DNA of 64,000 bases, from the NCBI GenBank assembly GCA_023436925.1, contig JAEZHJ010000038.1, positions 11,105-75,104 of the forward strand, given 5' to 3'. The translations under genes were made by a program, and so were the position numbers. The notes below the pieces were generated by a model that saw only the letters and a program-made list of their open reading frames with translations, was not told where the DNA came from and searched no databases. This DNA comes from Actinomycetes bacterium. GTDB lineage: Bacteria; Actinomycetota; Actinomycetes; Propionibacteriales; Propionibacteriaceae. Shown in pieces: positions 51,182-61,541 of the stretch (positions within the stretch are counted from its first letter, which is position 1; each line of letters starts with the position of its first letter).

Positions 51182-53395
51182 TCAGGCCTCGGCCGGAGCC
51201 GCTTCCTTCTCCTCGATCTCGACGACCGGGATCAGGCTGAGCTTGCCCTTCTCGTCGATCTCGGAGATCTCGACGGTCAGCTTCTGGCCGACGCTGACCA
51301 CGTCCTCGACGTTCTCCACCCGGCCACCGCCGGCCAGCGGCCGCAGCTTGGAGATGTGGAGCAGGCCGTCCTTGCCGGGCAGCAGCGAGACGAAGGCACC
51401 GAACGGCATGATCTTGACGATCGTGCCGAGGTAGCGCTCGCCCTTCTCCGGCATGGTCGGGTTGGCGATCGCGTTGATCAGCGCCCGGGCAGCCTCGGCG
51501 GACTCGCCGTTGTCGGCGCCGATGTAGATCGTGCCGTCGTCCTCGATGGAGATGTTCGCACCCGTGTCGTCCTGGATCTGGTTGATCATCTTGCCCTTGG
51601 GGCCGATGACCTCGCCGATCTTGTCGACCGGGATCTTCACGGTGATGATCCGCGGCGCGTAGGGGCTCATCTCGTCCGGGGCGTCGATGGCCTCGGCCAT
51701 CACGTCCAGCAGGATGTGCCGGGCCTCGCGGGCCTGCAGCAGCGCACCCGCCAGCACATCGGCGGGAATGCCGTTGAGCTTGGTGTCCAGCTGCAGCGCG
51801 GTGACGAAGTCACGGGTGCCGGCGACCTTGAAGTCCATGTCGCCCAGCGCGTCCTCGGCGCCCAGGATGTCGGTCAGCGCGACGTACTTGGTCTCGCCGT
51901 CGATCTCCTCGCTCATCAGGCCCATCGCGATGCCGGCGACCGGGGCCTTCAGCGGCACACCGGCGTTGAGCAGCGACAGCGTCGAGGCGCAGACCGAGCC
52001 CATCGAGGTGGAACCGTTGGAGCCGAGGGCCTCGGAGACCTGACGGATCGCGTAGGGGAACTCCTCGCGCTTGGGCAGCACCGGCACCAGGGCGCGCTCG
52101 GCGAGCGCACCGTGACCGATCTCGCGCCGCTTCGGCGAGCCGACCCGACCGGTCTCACCGGTGGAGTAGGGCGGGAAGTTGTAGTTGTGCATGTAGCGCT
52201 TGGTGGTCTCGGGCGCCAAGGTGTCGAGCTTCTGCTCCATGTCCAGCATGTTCAGCGTGGTGACACCCAGGATCTGGGTCTCGCCGCGCTGGAACAGCGC
52301 CGAACCGTGCACCCGCGGCAGCACGCCGACCTCGGCGGTCAGGGCCCGGATGTCCCGGACGCCACGGCCGTCGATCCGGACCTTCTCGGTCAGGGTCTTG
52401 TGCCGGACGATCTTCTTGGTCAGCGAGCGGAAGGCGGCGGTGATCTCCTTCTCCTGCTCGGGCAGCTTCTCGGCCAGTTCGGCCTTGATCGCGGCCAGCA
52501 GCTCCTCGGTGGCGGTCTCCCGCTCCGCCTTGCCGGCGATGCTCATGACGGCCTGCAGCCGGTCGGTGCCGACCTCGGCGACCGCGGCGTAGACGTCCTC
52601 GGTGTAGTCGAGGAAGATCGGCATGTCGGCGACCGGCTTCGGGAACTGGGCAGCCAGTTCGGCCTGCGCGTCGCACAGCGCCTTGATGAACGGCTTGGCA
52701 GCCTCCAGGCCGGCGGCGACGACCTCTTCGGTCGGAGCGGTCCGGCCGGAGCGGACGATGTCCCAGGTGGCCTCGGTCGATTCGGCCTCGACCATCATGA
52801 TCGCGACATCACCATCGGGCAGCACCCGGCCGGCGACGACCATGTCGAAGGTCGCGCCCTCGAGCTGCTCGACGGTCGGGAAGCCGACCCACTGGTCACC
52901 GATCAGGGCGACGCGGATGCCGCCCACCGGGCCGGTGAAGGGCAGGCCGGCCAGCGTGGTGGAGGCCGACCCGGCGTTGATCGCCAGCACGTCGTAGAGC
53001 ACGTTGGGGTTGAGCGCCATCACCGTGACGACGACCTGCACCTCGTTGCGCAGCCCCTTGACGAAGCAGGGACGCAGCGGGCGGTCGATCAGCCGGCAGG
53101 CCAGGATCGCGCCCTCGGAGGGGCGACCCTCGCGACGGAAGAAGGAGCCGGGGATGCGGCCGGCGGCGTACATCCGCTCCTCCACGTCCACGGTGAGCGG
53201 GAAGAAGTCGATGGCGTCGCGCGGCTTGGACGCGGCGGTGGTGGCCGACAGCAGCATGGTGTCGCCGTCGAGGTAGACAACGGCAGAGCCGCTGGCCTGG
53301 CGAGCCAGCAGGCCGGACTCGAACCGGACCACGTGCTTGCCGTACGAGCCGTTGTCGATCACGGCCTCGGTGAAATGAAGGTCGGGACCTTCCAT
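51182..53395 (-). CDS. pnp: polyribonucleotide nucleotidyltransferase
   Basis: 737 residues. Two RNase PH-like domains (first ~1-215, second ~310-540: [22 protein letters not shown]) flank an alpha-helical linker. A KH domain follows ([25 protein letters not shown]), then an S1 domain ([28 protein letters not shown]) and a short acidic tail. It degrades RNA phosphorolytically 3'-5' and can also polymerise. ATG 53395 has GAAAGGAA upstream. Downstream of rpsO, but a terminator-like structure (53563-53598) lies between them. Confidence 0.97.
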   Translation of the reverse strand: MEGPDLHFTEAVIDNGSYGKHVVRFESGLLARQASGSAVVYLDGDTMLLSATTAASKPRDAIDFFPLTVDVEERMYAAGRIPGSFFRREGRPSEGAILACRLIDRPLRPCFVKGLRNEVQVVVTVMALNPNVLYDVLAINAGSASTTLAGLPFTGPVGGIRVALIGDQWVGFPTVEQLEGATFDMVVAGRVLPDGDVAIMMVEAESTEATWDIVRSGRTAPTEEVVAAGLEAAKPFIKALCDAQAELAAQFPKPVADMPIFLDYTEDVYAAVAEVGTDRLQAVMSIAGKAERETATEELLAAIKAELAEKLPEQEKEITAAFRSLTKKIVRHKTLTEKVRIDGRGVRDIRALTAEVGVLPRVHGSALFQRGETQILGVTTLNMLDMEQKLDTLAPETTKRYMHNYNFPPYSTGETGRVGSPKRREIGHGALAERALVPVLPKREEFPYAIRQVSEALGSNGSTSMGSVCASTLSLLNAGVPLKAPVAGIAMGLMSEEIDGETKYVALTDILGAEDALGDMDFKVAGTRDFVTALQLDTKLNGIPADVLAGALLQAREARHILLDVMAEAIDAPDEMSPYAPRIITVKIPVDKIGEVIGPKGKMINQIQDDTGANISIEDDGTIYIGADNGESAEAARALINAIANPTMPEKGERYLGTIVKIMPFGAFVSLLPGKDGLLHISKLRPLAGGGRVENVEDVVSVGQKLTVEISEIDEKGKLSLIPVVEIEEKEAAPAEA

Positions 53396-53562
53396 GGGGA
53401 TTCCTTTCGGTAGCGCCGCGGTGCTGGCTACCGAGCCCTCCCGGTCTTCGATCGAGGCCCGCGGGAAGGATTCTGCCCGAAGGCCACTACCGAGGACCGA
53501 GGATTGGTCGGCGTGCAGTGGGCGGCTGTTGAGTTGTCACCGGCCATCGGCCGGTGAAACGC

Positions 53563-53598
53563 CGCGAAGGGAGCGGCCGGTTCGGCCACTCCCTCGCG
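53563..53598 (-). terminator. hairpin between rpsO and pnp
   Basis: CGCGAAGGGAG (53563-53573) pairs with CTCCCTCGCG (53589-53598) with one bulge and an inner GGCC/GGCC stem. A second hairpin, CACCGGCC (53538-53545)/GGCCGGTG (53549-53556), follows toward pnp. It may terminate rpsO transcripts or be the RNase III-processed rpsO-pnp region known from other bacteria. Confidence 0.6.
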
Positions 53599-53610
53599 GT
53601 CAGTCTGTTG

Positions 53611-53874
53611 TCACCGACGCAGGCCGAGGCGTGCGATCAGGGACCGGTAGTGCTCCACGTCCTGCTTGGCGACGTAGTTGAGCAGGCGGCGGCGCTGGCC
53701 GACGAGCAGCATCAGCCCACGGCGGCTGTGGTGGTCACCCTTGTGCTGCTTGAGGTGCTCGGTCAGGTGCGCGATCCGCTTGGTGAGCAGCGCGATCTGG
53801 ACGTCCGGGGATCCGGTGTCGCCCGGGGTGATGGCGTACTCTTCGATGATCTTCTTCTTGGTGTCGGCATCCAT
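53611..53874 (-). CDS. rpsO: 30S ribosomal protein S15
   Basis: 87 residues: [25 protein letters not shown], then [35 protein letters not shown], the full S15 helical bundle. GAGAGGAG lies 7 nt upstream of ATG 53874. The leader is about 120 nt from TAGAGT (54004-54009) and could carry S15 autoregulation, though no specific fold is recognisable. Confidence 0.97.
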   Translation of the reverse strand: MDADTKKKIIEEYAITPGDTGSPDVQIALLTKRIAHLTEHLKQHKGDHHSRRGLMLLVGQRRRLLNYVAKQDVEHYRSLIARLGLRR

Positions 53875-54003
53875 GAAGGCTGCTCCTCTCGGTTTCCCGT
53901 TGCGCGGCGCTCCCCTGCCAGGTCGGCTCGAAGTGGAATTCGGGGTGAATCTCCGGATCGCTGGGAGCTCTTGGGCGTCCGCGGCCGTCGTGACGGCGTC
54001 CCC

Positions 54004-54009
54004 ACTCTA
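54004..54009 (-). promoter_or_regulatory. -10 element TAGAGT for rpsO
   Basis: TAGAGT on the minus strand, 129 nt before ATG 53874. No standard -35 is evident. Confidence 0.45.
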
Positions 54010-54125
54010 CCGTGCGGCACCGCGCACGGCTAATCGGGCCCACGGCCGCGACGCGGCCCGGCGGAATGGCCGGTTCGACTGGCGGTGACTTCGGCAAATG
54101 CGCCTCGGAGCGCCGGTACCAACCG

Positions 54126-54131
54126 TTAGGC
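54126..54131 (+). promoter_or_regulatory. -10 element TAGGCT for pntAB
   Basis: TAGGCT lies 45 nt before ATG 54177, giving a ~38-nt leader that includes AAAGGAA. Confidence 0.5.
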
Positions 54132-54176
54132 TGCCAACGGCCCGCGGGCGGCGGGCAAGAAAGGAACCTCGCAACA

Positions 54177-55736
54177 ATGCAGATCGGGATTCCCCGGGAA
54201 ACCCTGGGTGGCGAGACACGCGTCGCAGCCACCCCCAAGACCGTCAGCCAGTTGATCGCCCTGGGACACAGCGTCGTCGTTGAAGCCGGCGCCGGTGCCA
54301 AGGCCTCCTACCCCGATGACCAGTACGCCGCGGCAGGCGCGACCATCGGTGACCGGGCCCAGGTGTGGGCTTCACCCGTGGTGGCGAAGATCAACGCCCC
54401 GAACTCGGAGGAGATAGGACTGCTGGCCGACGGTGCCGTCCTGATCTCGCTGATCGCCCCGGCGCGCAGCCCCGAGCTGCTGGACGAGCTGGCCGCGCGC
54501 CGGATCACGGTGCTGGCGATGGACGCCGTGCCCCGGATCTCCCGCGCCCAGGCCCTCGACGTGCTGTCCTCGATGGCCAACATCGCCGGCTACCGCGCCG
54601 TGGTGGAGGCGGCCAACGAGTTCGGCTCCTTCTTCACCGGCCAGGTCACGGCAGCGGGCAAGGTCCCGCCGGCCAAGGTGCTGGTCGCCGGCGCCGGCGT
54701 GGCCGGGCTGGCCGCGATCGGCACCGCGAAGTCGCTGGGCGCCATCGTGCGGGCCACCGACGCCCGTCCGGAGGTCGCCGAGCAGGTGCAGTCGATGGGT
54801 GGTGAGTTCCTGGCGGTCAAGGTCGCCCAGCAGCAGGTCTCCACCGACGGCTACGCCAGGGAGACCTCGGAGGACTTCAACCGTGCCGCCGCCGAGCTCT
54901 ACAGCGAGCAGGCCAAGGACGTCGACATCATCATCACCACCGCCCTGATCCCGGGTAAGCCGGCTCCCCGGCTGATCACCGAGGAGATGGTGGCGTCGAT
55001 GAAGCCCGGCTCGGTGATCGTCGACATGGCCGCCTCCAACGGCGGCAATGTCGCCGGTTCGAAGCCGGACGAGCTGGTGGTCACCCCCAACGGTGTCAAG
55101 ATCATCGGCTACACCGACCTGCCCGGACGGCTGCCCACCCAGGCCTCGCAGCTGTACGGCACCAACGTGGTCAACCTGTTCAAGCTGCTCACCCCGGCCA
55201 AGGACGGCGGCGTCGAGCTGAACCTGGACGACGTGGTGATCCGCGGCATGACGGTCCAGCAGGACGGCGAGCGGCTGTGGCCGCCGCCCCCGGTGCAGGT
55301 CTCGGCCGCCACCCCGGCGACCGTCGCCCCGGCCGAGGTCGAGGACCCGGCGGCCAAGGCCGCCCGCGAACTCGCGAAGGCCAAGGCGAGCAGCCGCAAC
55401 CGGATGGTGATGTCGGTCGTCGCGGCGGTGCTGGTCATCCTGGCGGTCAGCTTCTCCCCCGCCAGCTTCGTCGGTGCCTTCACCGTGTTCGCGCTGGCCG
55501 TCATCGTCGGCTTCTACGTGATCAGCGGGGTCTCGCACTCCCTGCACACGCCGCTGATGGCCCAGACCAACGCCATCTCCGGCATCATCCTGGTCGGCGC
55601 CCTGCTGCAGTTGGGCTCGACCAACATCGCGGTCCTCGTGATGTCCTTCATCGCGGCGACCATCGCGTCGATCAACATCTTCGGTGGCTTCCTGGTTTCG
55701 TTCCGGATGCTCAGCATGTTCAAGAAGGAGGCCTGA
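54177..55736 (+). CDS. pntA: NAD(P) transhydrogenase alpha subunit
   Basis: 519 residues, the full-length (unsplit) alpha subunit. Domain dI begins [23 protein letters not shown]; its NAD-binding motif [22 protein letters not shown] is near residue 170 and [16 protein letters not shown] near 265. A Pro/Ala linker leads to membrane domain dII with four helices between residues ~405 and 512 (e.g. [30 protein letters not shown]). With PntB it couples hydride transfer from NADH to NADP+ with proton entry, supplying NADPH. It overlaps nothing upstream; pntB follows 4 nt later. Confidence 0.96.
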   Translation: MQIGIPRETLGGETRVAATPKTVSQLIALGHSVVVEAGAGAKASYPDDQYAAAGATIGDRAQVWASPVVAKINAPNSEEIGLLADGAVLISLIAPARSPELLDELAARRITVLAMDAVPRISRAQALDVLSSMANIAGYRAVVEAANEFGSFFTGQVTAAGKVPPAKVLVAGAGVAGLAAIGTAKSLGAIVRATDARPEVAEQVQSMGGEFLAVKVAQQQVSTDGYARETSEDFNRAAAELYSEQAKDVDIIITTALIPGKPAPRLITEEMVASMKPGSVIVDMAASNGGNVAGSKPDELVVTPNGVKIIGYTDLPGRLPTQASQLYGTNVVNLFKLLTPAKDGGVELNLDDVVIRGMTVQQDGERLWPPPPVQVSAATPATVAPAEVEDPAAKAARELAKAKASSRNRMVMSVVAAVLVILAVSFSPASFVGAFTVFALAVIVGFYVISGVSHSLHTPLMAQTNAISGIILVGALLQLGSTNIAVLVMSFIAATIASINIFGGFLVSFRMLSMFKKEA

Positions 55737-55740
55737 GAGC

Positions 55741-57174
55741 ATGCTGATGCTCCAGTTTGTCCAGGGGCTGTACATCGTCGCCGGTGTGCTGTTCATCCTG
55801 TCGCTGGCCGGTCTGGCCAAGCAGAGCACCGCCCGGATGGGCAACCTCGCCGGCATGATCGGCATGGTGCTCGCCCTCGTCGCGACCATCATCCACTCGG
55901 TCAACATGTCCGCCACCCAGCCGGACCGGCTCGACCCGCTGGTCACGCTGCTGCTGATCCTGGCGGTGCTCGCCCTCGGCGCGGTGATCGGAACCCCGAT
56001 CGCCCGCAAGGTCGAGATGACCCAGATGCCCGAGCTGATCGCGGCCTTCCACTCCTTCGTGGGCATGGCAGCCGTGCTGGTGGGCTTCAACTCCTTCGCC
56101 GTTCCGGACGGCGCCACCGGCGCGGTCCACTCGGTCGAGGTCGCCCTCGGCGTCCTGATCGGCGCCTACACCTTCACCGGCTCGGTGGTCGCCTACCTCA
56201 AGCTGTCGGCCAAGATGAAGTCCGCACCGCTGACCCTGCCGGGCCGCAACCTGATCAACCTGGTCGGGTTCGTGCTGTTCTTCGCGCTGATGATCTGGTT
56301 CGTGATCGCCGGTGAGCACAACCCGGTCCTGGGTTGGATCCTGATCATCGCGATCGCGGTGGTCGGCTTCGCCCTTGGCTGGCACATGGTCGCCGCGATC
56401 GGCGGTGGCGACATGCCGGTCGTCGTGTCGATGCTCAACTCGTACTCCGGCTGGGCGGCTGCTGCGGCGGGCTTCATGCTGAACAACAACCTGCTGATCA
56501 TCACCGGCTCGCTGGTCGGTTCCTCCGGTGCGATCCTGTCCTACATCATGTGCCGGGCGATGAACCGGTCGTTCATCTCGGTCATCCTGGGGGGCTTCGG
56601 AGCCGACGGCGGCAAGGTGGCGGCGGGCGGATCGGACGCCGACTACGGCGAGCACCGCGAGATCGACGCGGCCGGGGCGGCCGAGCTCCTGAAGAACTCG
56701 CGGTCGGTGATCATCACCCCGGGCTACGGCATGGCGGTGGCCAAGGCGCAGTACCCGATCGCCGATCTCACCGCCAAGCTGCGGGCGCAGGGCATCGACG
56801 TCCGGTTCGGTGTCCACCCGGTCGCCGGCCGGCTCCCCGGGCACATGAACGTGCTGCTCGCCGAAGCCCACGTGCCGTACGACATCGTGCTCGAGATGGA
56901 CGAGATCAACGACGACTTCGCCGAGACCGACACCGTCTTGGTGATCGGTGCCAACGACACCGTGAACCCGGCGGCGCTCGACGACCCGAACAGCCCGATC
57001 GCCGGCATGCCGGTGCTCGAGGTCTGGAAGGCGGCGAACGTGATCGTCTTCAAGCGGTCGATGGCCACCGGCTACGCCGGGGTGCAGAACCCGCTGTTCT
57101 TCAAGGAGAACACCCAGATGCTGTTCGGCGACGCCAAAGAGCGGGTCGACGACATCCTCAAGGCGCTCGGCTGA
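55741..57174 (+). CDS. pntB: NAD(P) transhydrogenase beta subunit
   Basis: 477 residues. About nine membrane helices in residues 1-270 complete domain dII. The C-terminal NADP(H)-binding domain dIII begins near 295; it has [53 protein letters not shown] and [18 protein letters not shown], all diagnostic. ATG 55741 lies 4 nt after the pntA stop and inside the same operon. A strong bidirectional terminator (57193-57224) follows. Confidence 0.97.
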   Translation: MLMLQFVQGLYIVAGVLFILSLAGLAKQSTARMGNLAGMIGMVLALVATIIHSVNMSATQPDRLDPLVTLLLILAVLALGAVIGTPIARKVEMTQMPELIAAFHSFVGMAAVLVGFNSFAVPDGATGAVHSVEVALGVLIGAYTFTGSVVAYLKLSAKMKSAPLTLPGRNLINLVGFVLFFALMIWFVIAGEHNPVLGWILIIAIAVVGFALGWHMVAAIGGGDMPVVVSMLNSYSGWAAAAAGFMLNNNLLIITGSLVGSSGAILSYIMCRAMNRSFISVILGGFGADGGKVAAGGSDADYGEHREIDAAGAAELLKNSRSVIITPGYGMAVAKAQYPIADLTAKLRAQGIDVRFGVHPVAGRLPGHMNVLLAEAHVPYDIVLEMDEINDDFAETDTVLVIGANDTVNPAALDDPNSPIAGMPVLEVWKAANVIVFKRSMATGYAGVQNPLFFKENTQMLFGDAKERVDDILKALG

Positions 57175-57192
57175 GCTCCTGCCTGAACGCCG

Positions 57193-57224
57193 AAGGGGCG
57201 GCCTCCACCAGGAGGCCGCCCCTT
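57193..57224. terminator. bidirectional terminator between pntB and the lipoprotein gene
   Basis: AAGGGGCGGCCTCC (57193-57206) and GGAGGCCGCCCCTT (57211-57224) form a 14-bp perfect stem with an ACCA loop, between two convergent stop codons. Confidence 0.88.
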
Positions 57225-57237
57225 CTGCCGTCCGGGG

Positions 57238-58002
57238 TCAGGAGGGCATCTCCACCCACTTCTGCGGTGCCTCGATGCTGACCGGCTCGTTGACCCTGGT
57301 CGTCAGGAGCTCGGTGCTGAAGGTGCCGCCGTCGCCGTCACCGGCCGCCTCGATGAGCACCCGGCGGGTGAACCCGATCTCGTCCAGCCAGACGTCGTAG
57401 CCGGACAGGGCGGCGCCCGCCTCGTCGACGGCATCGGGAGCGAGGGTGATCTTGTAGTGCTCGGTCGGCACTCCCCCGACGTCCTCGGTGCCGATGAACT
57501 CGACGGCCTCGAACGAGTCTCCGGCCTGCGCGATCATCTGGTCGGGTGAGCTAGGCAGGTCGATCCCCTGCTGAGCGGCCTGCTCGGGGGTCATCCGGAT
57601 CCAGTCCTGGCTGAGGCTGGCGATGAGCATGTAAATGACCCCGTCGAGCTGGATCACCTCCATGTCCATCCCCATCGCGGTCATCTTCGTGTGCTGGGCC
57701 GGCGAGTCCCCGCTCTGGTCGACCACGCCGCTGGCGCTGATCACACCCGCTTCCCCCGAGGTGATCTTCATCTCCATCGCGTAGGTCTTCACCTGCCGGT
57801 AGGCGCCTGAGAACTTCTCGATGAACTCGTCGACGCTCAGGTCGCCGGTGGCGTCCGGCCCGGCGGACGGCGTCTCGGAGGCAGCGGGAGCAGTCACGCC
57901 GGGGCTGCCGGCGGGCAGCGTCGGCGCCGGGGCCGGGGCGGCGCAGCCGGCCAGGACGAGGCCGAGGACGGCGGCGGTGGTGGTGGCGAACGTGATTCGC
58001 AC
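57238..58002 (-). CDS. LppX/LprG-like lipoprotein (hypothetical)
   Basis: 254 residues. The signal peptide ends in the lipobox VLAGC with Cys20; a Pro/Ala/Ser/Thr-rich linker runs to about residue 50. The remainder is beta-rich with segments (AYRQVKTYAMEMKI, AQHTKMTAMGMDMEVIQLDGVIYML, THY-like TEHYKITLAPDAV, YDVWLDEIGFTRRVLI) that follow the LolA-like half-barrel of LppX/LprAFG lipoproteins, which carry lipids to the cell envelope. Assignment is by pattern only. GGGAGGG precedes GTG 58002. Confidence 0.75.
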   Translation of the reverse strand: MRITFATTTAAVLGLVLAGCAAPAPAPTLPAGSPGVTAPAASETPSAGPDATGDLSVDEFIEKFSGAYRQVKTYAMEMKITSGEAGVISASGVVDQSGDSPAQHTKMTAMGMDMEVIQLDGVIYMLIASLSQDWIRMTPEQAAQQGIDLPSSPDQMIAQAGDSFEAVEFIGTEDVGGVPTEHYKITLAPDAVDEAGAALSGYDVWLDEIGFTRRVLIEAAGDGDGGTFSTELLTTRVNEPVSIEAPQKWVEMPS

Positions 58003-58149
58003 GGGTACCCTCCCTGTTCGTGGACCCGCGCAGCGTAGCCACCCGCAGGGTCAGGCCGGCGACGAGCGGGAACCCGCCCCAGCCGCGGCTGGCAGTCTCC
58101 CCAGGCTGGCCTCGCCGGTTGCGGCACGCCGCGCCCGGTGGGCAAGACA

Positions 58150-58177
58150 TGACCGCTCCGGTTGGGGTGAGCGGTCA
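58150..58177. repeat. 8-bp inverted repeat upstream of the second GNAT gene
   Basis: TGACCGCT (58150-58157) and AGCGGTCA (58170-58177) are perfect arms around 12 nt. They lie in the 211-bp divergent gap before ATG 58214 and could be an operator. No clear -10 was found for the GNAT gene. Confidence 0.4.
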
Positions 58178-58213
58178 CACTGGGGTTCCCATCACCGAGC
58201 GAAGCGAGCGCGT

Positions 58214-58705
58214 ATGGCCGTCGACCTGATCACCGTCCGGCTCTCCGCCGCTACCGACCTCGACGCGCTGCACGCCCGCGAGGCCCATCCCGACGCGCGG
58301 CTCGCGCAGCGCCACTTCGACCGGCAGCAGGCCGGTGACTACTTCTTCGCGGTCGCCGAGCGCGGCGACGAACTGCTCGGTTACTGCGCCCTTGACTGTG
58401 ACCGTTCCAGCAACCTGTGTCCCGAGCTGAAGAGCCTGTGGGTCTACCCCGAGTTCCGCCGCCAGGGCGCGGCCCGCGAGTTGACCACCTTCCTGGAGGA
58501 CCGCGCCCGCGAACTCGGCTTCGTGGAGGTCTTCCTGCGCGTCGACCCCGACAACGCCGCCGCCATCCCGATGTACATCGGCCTCGACTACAGCCCCACC
58601 GGCGACCACGTCCTCACCACCTACGAAACGGTGAACTCTGCCGGCGAGCGCTCGACGACCGAGCAGCGCGACGCCGTCTACCGCAAGTCACTGCTGGCCC
58701 GCTGA
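58214..58705 (+). CDS. GNAT family N-acetyltransferase
   Basis: 163 residues. The acetyl-CoA core is LKSLWVYPEFRRQGAARELTTFLEDRARELG (residues ~75-105) with R-R-Q-G-A-A at the pyrophosphate loop, then VFLRVDPDNAAAIPMYIGLDYSPTGDHVLTTYE, the usual fourth-motif Asn/Tyr region. The C-terminus ends in a short polar tail. Substrate unknown. It is convergent with the 58709 gene, three bases between stop codons. Distinct in sequence from the GNAT at 49001. Confidence 0.87.
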   Translation: MAVDLITVRLSAATDLDALHAREAHPDARLAQRHFDRQQAGDYFFAVAERGDELLGYCALDCDRSSNLCPELKSLWVYPEFRRQGAARELTTFLEDRARELGFVEVFLRVDPDNAAAIPMYIGLDYSPTGDHVLTTYETVNSAGERSTTEQRDAVYRKSLLAR

Positions 58706-58708
58706 GGC

Positions 58709-59137
58709 TCACCGCGGCTGCCGGACGCCCAGCGCGTGCAGCCGCGAGCGGTGCCCGGAGACGAACACGTCGAGGTTCACCCCGGACGGCTCGATCGCGA
58801 ACCCGCCCAGCTTGACCCGCGCCGTCAGCAACCGGACGGAGACCCGGGAGAGGTCGCCCTGGTGCTCGCCGCGCACGATCATCACGGTGCCGTCGGCGAA
58901 CTGCAGCTCCCCCACCCCGGGTGCCACCGCCGAGCCGCGAACCGCCGAGACCGGCACCTGGCGTCGCAGCAGCCGACCGGCGGTGGCGACGATCACCTCC
59001 GGGGCGGTGAGCGCGTACTCCCCCGCGACGCGGGCCGCCGCTCGTCTCAGGTCGGCGGCGTCGGACGGGGCGAGGTCGAGGTCATCGGTGGCGACGGCGT
59101 GCCGCCGCAACCAGGACCAGAACCGCGAGGCCCACAC
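58709..59137 (-). CDS. conserved-looking hypothetical protein, 142 residues
   Basis: Starts at GTG 59137 (MWASRFWSWLRRHAV). The first ~35 residues are basic/amphipathic and the rest is predicted mixed alpha/beta with short strands (VIVATAGRLLRRQVPVSAVRG, VGELQFADGTVMIVRGEH, VSVRLLTARVKLGGFAIEPSGVNLDVFV). No signal peptide, Cys or recognisable motif. It lies 44 nt downstream of ribF on the same strand and may belong to that operon, but I cannot name a family. It could be a small cytosolic protein specific to this lineage. Confidence 0.65.
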   Translation of the reverse strand: MWASRFWSWLRRHAVATDDLDLAPSDAADLRRAAARVAGEYALTAPEVIVATAGRLLRRQVPVSAVRGSAVAPGVGELQFADGTVMIVRGEHQGDLSRVSVRLLTARVKLGGFAIEPSGVNLDVFVSGHRSRLHALGVRQPR

Positions 59138-59181
59138 CCCTCAAGTATGTGTCGCCCGCGGCGCCGGGCACAGCCCCCCGG

Positions 59182-60108
59182 CTAGCTCCCCGCCAACAGC
59201 CGCCGGGTGTCGGCCACGTCGGCGTTCATCTGGTCGACAAGCTCTTCGACGCTGGTGAACCGGACCTGGCCGCGGATCCGTTCCACGAACTCGACGGTGA
59301 CCGGCGCGTCGTAGAGCTCCAGGTCGTCACGGTCCAGGACGTAGGACTCGACCCGCCGGTCGACCCCGTCGAAGGTCGGGTTGGTGCCGACCGAGATCGC
59401 GGCGGGCCAGCGCTGGGGCTGCGCGCCCTCGGCCAGCGGCTCGCCGTGCGGGCCGCGGTTGTCGCGGCGGGTGAGCCAGCCGGCGTACACCCCGTCCACC
59501 GGGCAGGCGAGGTTGGCCGGCACCGGCAGGTTGGCGGTCGGGAAGCCCAACTCGCGCCCGCGCCGGTCGCCGTGGGCCACCACGCCCCGGAAGGCGAAGG
59601 GACGGCCCAGGTGCTCGGCGGCATGCGCCACGTCGCCGGCGGCCAGCGCCTGGCGGATCAGCGTGGAACAGGTCTCCTCGTCGCCGTAGCGGACCAGCGT
59701 GATCCCCTCCACGACGAACCGGCCCTCGGCGAGTTCGCGCAGCAGGGCGACATCTCCGGCGGCGCGGTGGCCGAAGCGGAAGTTGGCGCCGACGACCACC
59801 CGGGCCGGGTTGAGCGGCACCAGCACCTCGGAGACGAACCGTTCCGGCGGCCAGGCGGCGAACTCGCGGGTGAAGCTGACCACCTCGACCCGGTCGGCGC
59901 CGGCGGTGGTGAGCAGTTCGATGCGCTCCTCGAGGCTGGTGAGCAGCATCGGTCCGGCCTCGGGACGCAGGACCGAGACCGGGTGCGGCCAGAAGGTGAC
60001 GACGACCAGCGGCAGGCCCGGCTCGCGGCTGCGGGCCTCGGCCAGGACCGCCTGGTGGCCGGGGTGCACGCCATCGAAGTTGCCGATGACGACTACCGAG
60101 CGCTCCAC
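59182..60108 (-). CDS. ribF: bifunctional riboflavin kinase/FAD synthetase
   Basis: 308 residues. The N-terminal FAD synthetase half has VVIGNFDGVHPGHQAVL at the start, VTFWPHPVSVLRPE near residue 45, VVGANFRFGHRAAGD near 110 and STLIRQALAAGD. The C-terminal riboflavin kinase half has GVVAHGDRRGRELGFPTANL near 180 and RRVESYVLDRDDLELYD near 255. It makes FMN and FAD from riboflavin, which SdhA here also needs. GTG 60108 has GGAAGG 8 nt upstream; the frame extends to 60141 but without a better site. It is 48 nt downstream of truB. Confidence 0.96.
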   Translation of the reverse strand: MERSVVVIGNFDGVHPGHQAVLAEARSREPGLPLVVVTFWPHPVSVLRPEAGPMLLTSLEERIELLTTAGADRVEVVSFTREFAAWPPERFVSEVLVPLNPARVVVGANFRFGHRAAGDVALLRELAEGRFVVEGITLVRYGDEETCSTLIRQALAAGDVAHAAEHLGRPFAFRGVVAHGDRRGRELGFPTANLPVPANLACPVDGVYAGWLTRRDNRGPHGEPLAEGAQPQRWPAAISVGTNPTFDGVDRRVESYVLDRDDLELYDAPVTVEFVERIRGQVRFTSVEELVDQMNADVADTRRLLAGS

Positions 60109-60156
60109 AAGCTGCCTTCCGAAAACGTGCCGATGAACCATAGCAAGGACCGCGGA

Positions 60157-61050
60157 TCAGCCGCCCACCAGGACCGCGACCGGCACGGCCCGGTCCTGCT
60201 CGGGGCGGTACAGCGCGAGCAACTCCCCCGCCGCCAGCACCGCGGTGAGCGGGCCGGGGACCGCCCGGCGCAGCGGACGGCCGTGCCTCACGTCGGTGGC
60301 CTCGGCGTCGTCCAGCTCGACAACCGGGAAGCAGCGCCGGGCGACCTCGGCCAGGCCGAGCACGGGCACCGGGTCGCCGGGCTTCGCTTCCAGGCCGGCC
60401 GGGGTCAGGTGCGGGTCGTCCAGGGTGAACGGGCCGACCCGGGTGCGGCGCAGCCGGGTGAGGTGACCACCGGTGCCCAGATCAGCCCCCAGGTCACGGG
60501 CCAGGGCGCGGATGTAGGTCCCCGAGGAGCAGTCCACCTCCACGTCCAGGTCGAGCACCGGGGTCCCCTCCACCTCGGCGGCGCGGCAGCCGATGAGCTC
60601 GTAGCGGGTCACCTGGACCTGTCGTCCGGCCAGCACCACGTCCTCACCGGCCCGGACCCGGGCGTAGGCGCGCCGGCCGTCGACCTTGATCGCCGAGACC
60701 GCCGAGGGCACCTGGGTGATCTCGCCGCGGTAGGACGCCATCGCGGCCGCCACCTGCTGCGGGGTCACCCCGGCGGCACCGTCCGACGACACCACGTCAC
60801 CCTCGGCGTCGTCGGTCACGGTCGCCCGGCCCAGCCGGATGGTCGCGGAATAGCTCTTGTCGGTGAGGGCGAGGTGGCCCAGCAGTCGGGTCGCTCGTCC
60901 GGCCCCCACCAGCAGGACACCGGTCGCCATCGGATCGAGGGTGCCGGCATGGCCGACCTTGCGGGTGCCCAGGATCCGGCGCAGCCGTCCCACCACCTGG
61001 TGGGACGTCCATCCGGTCGGCTTGTCGACGACCAGCAGGCCGTCAGTCAA
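60157..61050 (-). CDS. truB: tRNA pseudouridine55 synthase
   Basis: 297 residues from TTG 61050 ([20 protein letters not shown]). The catalytic Asp is in [18 protein letters not shown] near residue 40; [31 protein letters not shown] and [14 protein letters not shown] follow. A C-terminal PUA-like region (residues ~215-297) is present. It makes psi55 in the T loop of tRNAs. The start lies within the last 8 nt of rbfA, so translation is coupled. Confidence 0.95.
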   Translation of the reverse strand: MTDGLLVVDKPTGWTSHQVVGRLRRILGTRKVGHAGTLDPMATGVLLVGAGRATRLLGHLALTDKSYSATIRLGRATVTDDAEGDVVSSDGAAGVTPQQVAAAMASYRGEITQVPSAVSAIKVDGRRAYARVRAGEDVVLAGRQVQVTRYELIGCRAAEVEGTPVLDLDVEVDCSSGTYIRALARDLGADLGTGGHLTRLRRTRVGPFTLDDPHLTPAGLEAKPGDPVPVLGLAEVARRCFPVVELDDAEATDVRHGRPLRRAVPGPLTAVLAAGELLALYRPEQDRAVPVAVLVGG

Positions 61051-61513
61051 GCTTGCCGGCCTCGGCCTCGTCGGCGAGCAGGTCGCCGTCGGCGTCCTCG
61101 TCCGGCCGGCGGTACGGGTCGGGGTCACCGGCATAGCTGGCCCCGGCGGCCCGGGCCGCCACCTCGGCGTCCTGGGCGCGGGCGCGGGCGAGCACGTCCT
61201 CGAGATGGGCCGCATCCTCCTGCACGCCGTCCAGCACGAAGCTGAGCGTCGGGGTGAACTTCATCCCCAGCTGCTTGCCCACGGTGGACCGCAGCAGGCC
61301 GGAGGCGGACTCCAGGGCGACCGCGGTCTGTTCGCGATCCTCGGGGTCGCCCATCACCGTGTAGAAGACCGTCGCCTCCCGGCCGTCGCCGCTGAGCCGG
61401 ACGTCGGTCACGGTCACGAAACCGAGCCGCGGGTCCTTGATCCGGCGTTCCAGCATGCCGGCGACGATGACCTTGATCTGCTCGGCGACCTTCGCGTAGC
61501 GCGGGTTTGCCAT
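61043..61513 (-). CDS. rbfA: ribosome-binding factor A
   Basis: 156 residues. [48 protein letters not shown] is the KH-like RbfA core. [29 protein letters not shown] closes the usual ~115-residue protein. Residues ~118-156 are an acidic Asp/Glu-rich tail not always present. It assists 16S rRNA 5'-end maturation under cold. GAGGAGAGG lies 3 nt upstream of ATG 61513. Confidence 0.95.
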   Translation of the reverse strand: MANPRYAKVAEQIKVIVAGMLERRIKDPRLGFVTVTDVRLSGDGREATVFYTVMGDPEDREQTAVALESASGLLRSTVGKQLGMKFTPTLSFVLDGVQEDAAHLEDVLARARAQDAEVAARAAGASYAGDPDPYRRPDEDADGDLLADEAEAGKLD

Positions 61514-61541
61514 GAACCTCTCCTCTTCAGCTGCTCCAAAC

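Larger units (their letters stand above)
53875..54176. other. 302-bp divergent intergenic region between rpsO and pntA
   Basis: Contains two outward -10-like elements: TAGAGT on the minus strand at 54004-54009 for rpsO, and TAGGCT on the plus strand at 54126-54131 for pntA. AAAGGAA (54159-54165) is the pntA ribosome binding site. No further ORF, RNA gene or strong hairpin was found. Confidence 0.6.

Noticed and set aside
53875..54176. Riboswitch or S15-binding leader upstream of rpsO
   Set aside because: The leader length is suggestive, but no convincing conserved pseudoknot or known riboswitch pattern could be drawn by eye.
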